Source of the DNA: an uncultured Muribaculaceae bacterium | GTDB taxonomy: Bacteria; Bacteroidota; Bacteroidia; Bacteroidales; Muribaculaceae | Direction of reading: 5' to 3' | Assembly: GCA_944321715.1 (NCBI GenBank) | Contig: CALUMJ010000008.1 | Coordinates: 30,532-94,531, forward strand | DNA: 64,000 nucleotides | Shown here: piece after piece, positions 57,007-64,000 of the stretch | Numbering within the stretch: position 1 is the stretch's first letter | Layout: every line of letters starts with the position of its first letter | Notes under the pieces: generated by a model | Seen by the model: the letters and a program-made list of their open reading frames with translations, nothing else | Databases searched by the model: none | What the model was told of the DNA's origin: nothing | Made by a program: the position numbers and the translations under genes

Positions 57007-57173
57007 TTATTTTGCACCTTAAAAAAGAGGGCGCACGGCGTTAATTTATAATATTTTAAGTTAGAGATGTTAAACCTAATTTGCTCACACAACGCTGCCA
57101 CAACTGGCAAATTGGCACATTTAAAAGCTGTTTCTATTCTTTTTGTCATATAAAAAACAACATGACTGTCACC

Positions 57174-57235
57174 CGAAACATGAACAAAGAATTTTCCATG
57201 AAATTATTTCTGTAAAAATTCAAAGCTGTTTCTCA
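57174..57235. repeat. Partial copy of the MITE-like family
   Basis: ACATGAACAAAGAA, then TTTCTGTAAAAATTCAAAGCTGTTTCT, corresponds to the right part of the element at 39096-39282, with CAAAGCTG replacing CAAAACAG. A direct copy of the end motif lies at 57123-57135. It abuts the stop of the HU-LysM gene. Confidence 0.5.
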
Positions 57236-58582
57236 ATTGTCGCTCGGCGGCAATATTTCCACAGCCAACGCCCGTGCCCGATTGATGCTCGCCTGGTCGT
57301 CCTTGTCGATGCCATATTTCGCCGCTGGCGGTATTACCACTTGCGTACCTGGCGCTATGGCATTCGGGTCCTTTATTTTCCCCTTGTTTTCTTCGTATAT
57401 ATACACCCAAAAGCGAAAATCGCCATAATATTCACGCGACATGGTGGTAAGATAACGGCTACGGGTGACCGTGTCGTAACGCACCGCAGCAGCTTCGTCG
57501 CTGCCACCCTCATGAGGCTCTTCAGCTATCGCTCCGACTTCTTGTTGCGACACAGCGGCAGTATCGGCACTGCTTATAGCCACCACAGCCGAGCTGTCAA
57601 TAGCAGCTACTACGGCCTCAATACTGTCTTGCCGAGCGACTTCATCACCTCGCCCGGAGTTGGCAAAGGCCACAGCTTGATTATACGCCTTGTTCTCCTC
57701 GTTATATAAATAATATGAATAGAATGCTACTGCTGCAATTGCCAGCATCGTCACAATGCCCCAAAAAAATCCGCGCATGAACAACGAGCTTCTGTAAGGA
57801 ACGGCATACCTTTCCTCAAGCCTACGGCGCAAGTCGTCAAGACGCCCGCTATTTTCCTCAACCGTTTCGCCATCTTGCACGACGGCATCGTCCTCCGACT
57901 CATCATCACCACCATTTTGAGCCGCATTTCCCGCATCGCTCTCCACCTCATGAGTTTTGGCTTCTTCCTCCACCACCTCAGCATCATCTTTGCCGGTATC
58001 GTATTTTTCCTCAACTGCATTTTCTTCAGTGCTGCCACCATCCTCCCGGGCATCACTGGGTTGCGGTTCCTGAACGACTTCAGCCACATTACCATCACCT
58101 CTATACGATTCCTCCGACATATCGCCCTCGGCCACACCGCCACCACTGTCGGCAGCCACCTGCGGCACCTCACGTGCGGCTTCTCGTAGGATTCCTTGCG
58201 ACTCCTTCTCGGGCAACTGCTGTGTTGACGACATCAATTTTAATTCTTCTTCTGTGGCATTATTGCTTATTTCCACAGTTTCAAAGCTCGCAAATGGCAT
58301 ATTTATGGCATCGGCAAGCGACTTGTCGGGAGTGAAAGTGACCTTCGTATGGCTTGGTATCTGCATTTCCTCGCCAGTGTTGACATTCACACTTTTGCGT
58401 TCACCCACCTCGGTCAACTTGAACTGGCCGAGATTCTTAATCCTTACATTCTCGCCATTGACCAACGAATTGGTGACCACCGCAAACAACTCTTTCAGAA
58501 ACACCTCGCTGGTACGCTTTGATGTTTCTGTTGCCGTTGCAACAGCCTCAATCAATTCGGGGAATGTAATTTTTTTATTCAT
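57233..58582 (-). CDS. HU-family DNA-binding protein fused to a membrane segment and LysM domain
   Basis: Residues 1-95 are an HU/IHF fold (ITFPELIEAVATATETSKR, NVRIKNLGQFKLTEVGERKS). A highly acidic, disordered linker (about 110-250), one membrane segment (FFWGIVTMLAIAAVAFYSYY, about 271-290), an Ala/Ser-rich periplasmic linker, and a LysM domain (about 372-420, ending IAPGTQVVIPPA) follow. The topology puts HU in the cytoplasm and LysM in the periplasm, so the protein may tether DNA to peptidoglycan; that is inference. The HU part has the NVNTG-EEMQIP arm region instead of the canonical NPxTG. Follows a normal HU gene by 19 bases, probably one operon. Confidence 0.85.
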   Translation of the reverse strand: MNKKITFPELIEAVATATETSKRTSEVFLKELFAVVTNSLVNGENVRIKNLGQFKLTEVGERKSVNVNTGEEMQIPSHTKVTFTPDKSLADAINMPFASFETVEISNNATEEELKLMSSTQQLPEKESQGILREAAREVPQVAADSGGGVAEGDMSEESYRGDGNVAEVVQEPQPSDAREDGGSTEENAVEEKYDTGKDDAEVVEEEAKTHEVESDAGNAAQNGGDDESEDDAVVQDGETVEENSGRLDDLRRRLEERYAVPYRSSLFMRGFFWGIVTMLAIAAVAFYSYYLYNEENKAYNQAVAFANSGRGDEVARQDSIEAVVAAIDSSAVVAISSADTAAVSQQEVGAIAEEPHEGGSDEAAAVRYDTVTRSRYLTTMSREYYGDFRFWVYIYEENKGKIKDPNAIAPGTQVVIPPAAKYGIDKDDQASINRARALAVEILPPSDN

Positions 58583-58601
58583 CAGCCTTATTTATGGTGA
58601 A

Positions 58602-58874
58602 TTAACGCAACTTGTTCTTCAACAAGGCACTCGGCTTAAACGAAAGCGTTATTTTCGGCGGTATCAACATCCTTTTTCCCGTAGCGGGGTTCACCGATAT
58701 GCGTTCAAGCCTCTTTTTGGCCTCAAAAGTGCCAAAACCGGGAATAGCCACACTGTCAAGGTCGCCACAACGTTCCTTGACTGCCGAAATAAAAGCCTCA
58801 AGCAACTTCTCCACATCACTTTGGCTGCGGTTAAGCCGTTTGGCCAATGTTTCAACAAGCGATTTATTGTCCAT
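58602..58874 (-). CDS. HU-family DNA-binding protein
   Basis: A 90-residue histone-like protein: NKSLVETLAKRLNRSQSDVEKLLEAF at the N terminus, IPGFGTFEAKKRLERISVNPATGKRMLIP in the DNA-wrapping arm (with the NPATGK tip) and a LSFKPSALLKNKL end. I choose ATG 58874 to match the family; the frame extends to 58910. Directly upstream of the HU-TM-LysM gene. Confidence 0.93.
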   Translation of the reverse strand: MDNKSLVETLAKRLNRSQSDVEKLLEAFISAVKERCGDLDSVAIPGFGTFEAKKRLERISVNPATGKRMLIPPKITLSFKPSALLKNKLR

Positions 58875-58934
58875 ATTTTTTGCAAAACGATTATGCGGCA
58901 ATACCTGCAAGCGGTTTTTTCCACATACAAAGAT

Positions 58935-59112
58935 AGTGCAAGGCGAGCGGAATGCAAAAAAATAGCTCGCTAATTTTTTGCTTTGCCGAGCCGAAGCCTA
59001 TCTTATCGAAAGTAGTGCAAGGCGAGCGGAATGCAAAAAAAATAGCTCGCTAATTTTTTTTGCTTTTCCGAGCCGAAGCCTATCTTATCGAAAGTAGTGC
59101 AAAGCGAGCGAA
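58935..59112. repeat. Tandem repeat of a 79-82-base unit, two full copies plus a partial third
   Basis: Units start at 58935, 59014 and 59096 with AGTGCAAGGCGAGCG. Each contains an imperfect hairpin (GCAAAAAAATAGC and GCTAATTTTTTGC arms) and GAGCCGAAGCCTATCTTATCGAAAG. Copies differ mainly in A/T run length. Upstream of the HU gene; no coding content. Confidence 0.75.
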
Positions 59113-59433
59113 GAAAAAAAACAAATTTATTTGATTCTTTACTTCACACACTACATGCCAATCACGCCGTGCCGAGCGACACCGAGGGAAAAACAACCAT
59201 TCAAAACCGACTGTGGCACGCCATTTGCAGGATTCTCCATGTACTTGAATGTGTTTTTTACCTGTTAGCATTAATTTGTTCTAAAACCACATTCGAGCAT
59301 ATTAAATTATTTTAAATATAAGCACTTATGTGTACAGTGTATCGAATAATGCACTACTTTTACGGCAGACTTAAAAGTTAATTTTTAAGTTAGCAAATTT
59401 TAAAACAGACAATTATTTAACAAATAACACATT
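59113..59433. other. Spacer between HU and htrA genes, no gene seen
   Basis: A+T-rich 321 bases. I see no supported gene. A TTAATTTG near 59270 differs by one base from the -7 consensus and could be an htrA promoter, but I do not rely on it. Confidence 0.5.
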
Positions 59434-60951
59434 ATGAAACAAACAGCAAAATTTGCACTATTATTATTAGGTGCTTCAGTTATCGGCTCGGCTGCCACCA
59501 TCATTGCCACTTCGGCCCTCCGTAGCAACGATGCCGACGCTTTCAGCAACGAAGTTAAGTATCAAAGCAACGTTGACACCAACGGGCATTTCATACGCAC
59601 GGCAGCCACAGCGGACTTCGACACCGATTTCACAGCAGCCGCCGAGAAGTCGGTCAACGCCGTAGTTTGCATCAAAAGCTACGCCACCCCGCGCAACACC
59701 CGCCAGCAGTATATCGACCCATTTGAATTTTTCTTCGGACCCGGATACGGACGCGGCCAACGCCAGCAGCAAGACGACGCCACGCCGCAACCCCTCGGGC
59801 TGGGTTCGGGTGTCATAATCTCGTCTGACGGCTACATCGTCACGAACAACCACGTAATAGAGGGTGCCGAAAAACTCGAAGTTACCCTCAACGACAACAG
59901 CACTTACAACGCTTCGATAGTTGGCAACGACCCGAATTCCGACATCGCATTGCTCAAAATCGACGGCGAGAACCTGCCCACAATCCCATTCGGCGACTCC
60001 GACGCACTGAAAGTGGGCGAATGGGTGCTGGCTGTGGGCAACCCGTTCGGGTTCACATCGACAGTGACAGCAGGCATTGTCAGCGCAAAGGCTCGTAGCA
60101 TCAGCAGCGCGACACACAGCCGCCAAATGGGCATCGAATCCTACATACAAACCGATGCCGCCGTCAACAAGGGCAACAGTGGTGGCGCACTTGTCAACAC
60201 CAAAGGTGAGCTCGTGGGCATCAACACGGCCATATACTCGCAAACCGGCGATTACGCAGGTTGCTCATTTGCAATCCCGTCGGCCCTTGTCAAGAAAATA
60301 GTAATCGACATTAAAGAATATGGCATTGTGCAACGCGCCGTGCTGGGCATCTCATACGTAGAACTCAATGCCGACATGGCTCGCGAAAAAGGCATAACTG
60401 CCACCAACGACGGCATATACGTTGCCGAAGTGAGCGAACAGAGTGCCGCATTGGAGGCTGGACTCAAAGAGGGCGACGTGATTATCAAGCTCGGTGGCAA
60501 CCAAGTGAAGAACAGCGGCCAAATGATGGAACAAATGAACAAATTGCGTCCTGGCGACACAGTCGAAATAACTTATATCCGCGACAACAAGACCCATACT
60601 ACAAAGGCAACAATGAAAAACAACCAGGGCAGCACGACTATCACAAAGGCGTCGGACTTCAACTCGCTGGGTTGTGCATTCAAGAAGTTGACTGACAGCA
60701 CTCGCCGCAGCCTCGGCATCTCTACTGGTGTGCAAGTCACCGGACTCAAAGCGGGCAAATTCAAAGACGCCGGCATCAAAGAGGGATTCATAATCCTCGA
60801 CATTAACGGACGAAGCGTCAACTCGCAAGACGACGTGGAAGCAATCTACAACTCAATCGTCAACGGCAACGACAGCGACAAGGTTATGTTCATCACAGGC
60901 GTTTATCCTACAAAAGTCAAGAGATACTACGCAGTGGACTTGACCGAATGA
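59434..60951 (+). CDS. degP: HtrA/DegP-family periplasmic serine protease
   Basis: Periplasmic quality-control protease/chaperone. A signal-type N terminus (LLLLGASVIGSAATIIATSA) precedes a trypsin-like domain with triad His140 (VTNNHV), Asp170 (SDIALLKI) and Ser249 (GNSGGAL), then two PDZ domains (about 290-385 and 400-500). 505 residues, complete. It is a single gene closed by a terminator at 60991. Confidence 0.95.
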   Translation: MKQTAKFALLLLGASVIGSAATIIATSALRSNDADAFSNEVKYQSNVDTNGHFIRTAATADFDTDFTAAAEKSVNAVVCIKSYATPRNTRQQYIDPFEFFFGPGYGRGQRQQQDDATPQPLGLGSGVIISSDGYIVTNNHVIEGAEKLEVTLNDNSTYNASIVGNDPNSDIALLKIDGENLPTIPFGDSDALKVGEWVLAVGNPFGFTSTVTAGIVSAKARSISSATHSRQMGIESYIQTDAAVNKGNSGGALVNTKGELVGINTAIYSQTGDYAGCSFAIPSALVKKIVIDIKEYGIVQRAVLGISYVELNADMAREKGITATNDGIYVAEVSEQSAALEAGLKEGDVIIKLGGNQVKNSGQMMEQMNKLRPGDTVEITYIRDNKTHTTKATMKNNQGSTTITKASDFNSLGCAFKKLTDSTRRSLGISTGVQVTGLKAGKFKDAGIKEGFIILDINGRSVNSQDDVEAIYNSIVNGNDSDKVMFITGVYPTKVKRYYAVDLTE

Positions 60952-60990
60952 CATAATGACAGCCTTTAAATGGCACAACTTTCCGACCAA

Positions 60991-61040
60991 GCCGGACGAC
61001 CATAAATCTTAATGTGGCCGTCCGGCATTTTTTTGCAATA
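60991..61040 (+). terminator. Rho-independent terminator after the HtrA gene
   Basis: GCCGGACG and CGTCCGGC form the stem base, extended by an imperfect inner stem, followed by a run of seven T. Confidence 0.8.
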
Positions 61041-61191
61041 AAACTTGCAATGGTTAGCATAAATTAACGCAAAACAATGGCAACTTTTGGCCAAGAAAAG
61101 TGTTCTATATAATATAGGCCATAGGTAGCTACAACACTTTAAAATAGAGTGCCAAAATGTGCCTTTGGCATTTTTTTTGCGAATATGCAAA

Positions 61192-61219
61192 TTGTTTTGA
61201 GAAAAAAACGCTAACTTTG
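61192..61219 (+). promoter_or_regulatory. Promoter of rpoD
   Basis: TTG at 61192-61194 and, after 17 bases, TAACTTTG at 61212-61219, the exact -7 consensus; the rpoD ATG is 22 bases on. Confidence 0.65.
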
Positions 61220-61241
61220 CAAACTAAATCTCTGAGCATAC

Positions 61242-62102
61242 ATGAGACAGTTAAAGATTACCAAATCAATTACCAACCGCGAAAGCGCATCGCTCGACAA
61301 GTACCTTCAAGAAATCGGACGTGAAGACCTTATCACCGTCGAAGAAGAAGTGGAGCTTGCACAAGCCATCAAAAAAGGCGACCATGCGGCATTGGAAAAA
61401 TTAACACGAGCCAACTTGCGCTTCGTGGTTTCTGTGGCAAAACAATACCAAAACCAAGGATTGAGTCTGCCCGACTTAATCAATGAAGGAAATCTCGGCT
61501 TGATTAAAGCTGCCCAGAAATTCGACGAAACTCGTGGCTTCAAGTTCATTTCCTACGCTGTGTGGTGGATTAGGCAATCAATCCTGCAAGCACTTGCCGA
61601 ACAATCGCGTATTGTGCGCTTGCCGCTCAACCAGGTTGGCTCGCTCAACAAAATCAGCAAAGCCCTTTCAAAATTTGAACAAGAGAACGAACGCCGCCCA
61701 TCGGCCGAAGAGCTTGCCAGCAAGCTCGAAATTCCTGTCGATAAGATTTCAGACACACTGAAGGTTTCGGGTCGTCACATATCGGTAGATGCTCCGTTCG
61801 TCGAAGGTGAAGACAACAGCCTGCTCGACGTGTTGCCTAACGACGACTCGCCGATGGCCGACTCTAACCTGAACCAGGAATCTTTGTCGAAAGAAGTGGA
61901 AAGAGCCTTGAACCAACTGCACGAACGTGAGCGCGACATCCTAAAGATGTTCTTCGGAATTGGTTGTCAAGAAATGACTTTGGAAGAAATTGGTGCAAAA
62001 TTCGACCTTACCCGCGAACGTGTGCGCCAAATCAAGGAAAAGGCAATACGCCGCCTGAAAGGGCAAAAAAGCCGTCTTCTGAAATCATACCTCGGCGACT
62101 GA
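61242..62102 (+). CDS. rpoD: Primary RNA polymerase sigma factor
   Basis: The 286-residue protein begins with [25 protein letters not shown] (region 1.2) and has no region 1.1 or long non-conserved region, the compact Bacteroidetes form. Region 2 shows [17 protein letters not shown] and [17 protein letters not shown]; region 4 ends with [24 protein letters not shown]. It recognises the TAnnTTTG/-33 promoters used in this window. Single gene with terminator. Confidence 0.96.
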   Translation: MRQLKITKSITNRESASLDKYLQEIGREDLITVEEEVELAQAIKKGDHAALEKLTRANLRFVVSVAKQYQNQGLSLPDLINEGNLGLIKAAQKFDETRGFKFISYAVWWIRQSILQALAEQSRIVRLPLNQVGSLNKISKALSKFEQENERRPSAEELASKLEIPVDKISDTLKVSGRHISVDAPFVEGEDNSLLDVLPNDDSPMADSNLNQESLSKEVERALNQLHERERDILKMFFGIGCQEMTLEEIGAKFDLTRERVRQIKEKAIRRLKGQKSRLLKSYLGD

Positions 62103-62133
62103 CACAGCACAAACAAGCAAAACCGATAGCACA

Positions 62134-62165
62134 GGCTTCCCGCCACACAGCAGGAAGCCTTTTTT
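62134..62165 (+). terminator. Rho-independent terminator after rpoD
   Basis: GGCTTCC and GGAAGCC stem, 12-base loop, then six T. Confidence 0.85.
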
Positions 62166-62260
62166 ATACCCCCACACTAACCATCGATACCCCACAATTT
62201 ACAACAACTTACGACTTTAAAACCACACTTTCGGGTAATGGAATTGGATTTTGAAAGACC

Positions 62261-62268
62261 TAACTTTG
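62261..62268 (+). promoter_or_regulatory. -7 box for the esterase gene
   Basis: TAACTTTG, exact TAnnTTTG, 28 bases before ATG 62297. The best TTG (62244-62246) is closer than usual. Confidence 0.5.
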
Positions 62269-62296
62269 CGACATCAAAACAAAAAGCATATTCCGC

Positions 62297-63481
62297 ATGA
62301 AAACGTTATTTTTATTGCTCCTTTCGTTATTCGCGGCCATAGGGGCATCGGCGCAACAAGTAGCACAGATAAAAGAAATATTCTTGAAGTCGAAATATTT
62401 CGACCATGAAAGGCAAGTGCTTATTTACACTCCCGTAGGATATAACGAGTTCACTGCAACTTACTATGATGTCATCTATGTGTTTGATGCGCAGAATCGT
62501 TCACAATTCGACTTGGTTCACGCCATCCGCAATTATGTGTGCAGCTCCGACCCCGACGAAAGCAAATCGTTCATAGTAGTCGGCATCTGCTCTCCTAATT
62601 ACCCCGAACTCAACTATTACCGCAACACCGATTACCTGCCAATGCCGCTGCACGGCAACAATGGATTGTTTGCCGGACCTTATCACGGAGGCTCGCCCAA
62701 ATTAAAACAATTCATAAAAAACGAACTCATGCCCTACATGGTAAGCCACTACCGCACATCGGGCCGTTCCATAGGCATAGGGCACTCGTTAAGCGCATCT
62801 TTCATCCTCGATGCCATGGTCACCGACCATCTGTTTGACGACTACATTGCCATATCGCCCAATCTGGAATACGACGAATACCGCTTGGCAAACGATTTGC
62901 GCAATTATCGCTTCGACACCGAAAAGCCACATTTCATATATATTTCGATGGCAAACGAAGCACGCACATGGCGCGAATCGTGGCAGAAGGCATGGGAAAC
63001 CACTCAGACATATTTCATGAACAAGGATAACTTTCCTGAAAACATTACCGTGTCTGTCAAGAATTTCCCTGAATGCGACCACACTTCCACCTACCTATAC
63101 AGCCTTACCGAAGCATTAAAAGAATACCTCGGGTGGTGCACGTCGGTTCCTATCAATTACACGAGCAGTGATACCTACCCTGTCCATATCGAACTACGCG
63201 GCCACATGGCAAGCAACACCGTGTACGTAACGGGCAACCAAGACGCATTGGGCAATTGGAACCCACAGTCAATAAAAATGAATGCGGTCAACGACAGCAC
63301 TCGTGCAATCGACCTCAACCTGCACTTGCCGGCCTACTTCAAATTCACACGTGGAAATTGGAACTCGCAGGCCATACTTGAAAACGCCGAACAAGGCAAC
63401 CTCATCATCTCAACTCCCGAACAGAACAAACGCACCTATATACTTTACGGTTGGACCGACGAGCAATACGGTGGGCAATAA
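62297..63481 (+). CDS. Secreted esterase with C-terminal CBM20-like domain
   Basis: A signal peptide (about 1-20, ending IGASAQ) is followed by a putative esterase domain of the Fes/EstD type (alpha/beta hydrolase): QVLIYTPVGYN, YVFDAQNRSQFD, nucleophile elbow GIGHSLSAS with Ser, and a His in FPECDHTS. The last ~95 residues look like a CBM20-type starch-binding fold, shown by VYVTGNQDALGNWNP. 394 residues. It converges on a LuxR-type regulator gene. Substrate unknown; acyl-glycan or siderophore esters are possible. Confidence 0.85.
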   Translation: MKTLFLLLLSLFAAIGASAQQVAQIKEIFLKSKYFDHERQVLIYTPVGYNEFTATYYDVIYVFDAQNRSQFDLVHAIRNYVCSSDPDESKSFIVVGICSPNYPELNYYRNTDYLPMPLHGNNGLFAGPYHGGSPKLKQFIKNELMPYMVSHYRTSGRSIGIGHSLSASFILDAMVTDHLFDDYIAISPNLEYDEYRLANDLRNYRFDTEKPHFIYISMANEARTWRESWQKAWETTQTYFMNKDNFPENITVSVKNFPECDHTSTYLYSLTEALKEYLGWCTSVPINYTSSDTYPVHIELRGHMASNTVYVTGNQDALGNWNPQSIKMNAVNDSTRAIDLNLHLPAYFKFTRGNWNSQAILENAEQGNLIISTPEQNKRTYILYGWTDEQYGGQ

Positions 63482-63493
63482 TCGCGACAAGCC

Positions 63494-64000
63494 CTAAATC
63501 AACCGCAAACTACTGGCACGACCTATAGCTTCGGTTATGTTATGCACATTTAATTTGTAAAACAAACTTTTTTTGTGAAACTTCACCGTGTTCACATCAA
63601 TATACAGGCGTTCTGCAATCTCGTTGCTTGTCATACCTTGCACCGAAAGCCGCAGAATGTCTGTTTCACGTTCCGTCAACTCGACAGCCTGGCACTTACG
63701 CCACCGCTTACTTACAAAAGAATACGCATATTTCTCGGCACCACCTTTGCTTGAAAATATAACATTACCAGCCTCTTTGCTGACCGATGGCGACACGACG
63801 CAAAGTGCCAGCCACAAATTACCCTCCCGGTCGAGCAGCATAGGTGTCAACTTGTGGTGTATGAGATGTGCGCGTCCTCCCGGCAAGACTATATGGAAGT
63901 CATATTCAATAATGCAGTCGAGCCTATTTTCTATTGGAAGCTGGTTGTATAAATCAAAACCCGCCTCGTTAATCTCAAGCAGCATTCTAATTTCATCCTC
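63494..64000 (-). CDS. LuxR-type (FixJ/NarL HTH) transcriptional regulator, truncated by window end
   Basis: Only the C-terminal ~168 residues are in the window; the frame stays open to base 64000, so the N terminus lies outside and the ATG at 63985 is internal or coincidental. A PAS-like region (HIVLPGGRAHLIHHKLTPMLLDREGNLW) precedes a LuxR HTH with LTERETDILRLSVQGMTSNEIA and VNTVKFHKKSLFYKL. This is the Bacteroidetes PAS-LuxR arrangement. The signal and targets are unknown. Its 3' end is 12 bases from the convergent esterase. Confidence 0.85.
   Translation of the reverse strand, partial: EDEIRMLLEINEAGFDLYNQLPIENRLDCIIEYDFHIVLPGGRAHLIHHKLTPMLLDREGNLWLALCVVSPSVSKEAGNVIFSSKGGAEKYAYSFVSKRWRKCQAVELTERETDILRLSVQGMTSNEIAERLYIDVNTVKFHKKSLFYKLNVHNITEAIGRASSLRLI

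Noticed and set aside
58935-59112. CRISPR-like array
   Set aside because: Only two full units, no unique spacers between short repeats, and no cas genes.

Overview
The window looks like chromosome from a gut-type Bacteroidales bacterium, most likely Muribaculaceae or a close relative (inference from gene content, not a database match). Signs are: a 286-residue primary sigma factor without region 1.1; -7 boxes of the Bacteroidetes form TAnnTTTG before many genes; few Shine-Dalgarno-like sites; the moxR-DUF58-bat operon; DUF4492 next to cydAB; a DUF3332 lipoprotein; and a type IX-like C-terminal sorting domain. Gene density is high and most of it is conserved core genome.

Layout. 1-4.3 kb: a two-gene DUF262 (GmrSD-like) cassette, probably defence, converging on mutS2. 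4.3-8.4 kb: minus-strand udk-lptB-mutS2. 8.4-14.8 kb: a repeat-bearing spacer and a 5.8-kb gene for a secreted FG-GAP/VCBS protein, interrupted by two in-frame TAA codons. 15-18 kb: DUF4492-cydA-cydB. 18.2-23.9 kb: an IMPACT/YigZ gene followed closely by a complete type III restriction-modification pair (mod-res). 24-30 kb: class A penicillin-binding protein, pyruvate kinase and a secreted C1B cysteine peptidase, separated by repeat-rich spacers. 30-38.8 kb: udp, dapA, trxA, lysA and lysC, then a hydrolase-membrane Mur ligase-Ddl operon. 39.3-43.8 kb: a double ABC ATPase, a SIMPL protein, an EamA transporter, rpiB and a DUF3332 lipoprotein. 43.9-46.8 kb: menB-menC-menE. 47-48.2 kb: rpsF-rpsR-rplI. 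48.3-57 kb: the complete moxR-DUF58-batA-batB-batC-batD-batE aerotolerance operon. 57.2-58.9 kb: two HU-family genes, one fused to a transmembrane segment and LysM. 59.4-64 kb: HtrA protease, rpoD, a secreted esterase with a CBM20-like tail, and a LuxR-type regulator cut by the window edge.

How genes connect. lysC, dapA and lysA belong to the diaminopimelate/lysine pathway that supplies peptidoglycan; Ddl, the Mur-ligase-like protein and the class A PBP act later in wall synthesis. MenBCE make menaquinone, the likely electron donor of the CydAB oxidase. Bat proteins, HtrA and CydAB fit an anaerobe coping with oxygen and envelope stress. The DUF262 pair and the type III R-M system are the two defence candidates.

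Spacers carry at least three families of small inverted-repeat elements. The observations most worth following are the two clean TAA interruptions in the 5.8-kb FG-GAP gene, the DUF262 pair, the HU-TM-LysM fusion, and the membrane Mur ligase/Ddl/hydrolase operon. I see no tRNA, rRNA or CRISPR array.
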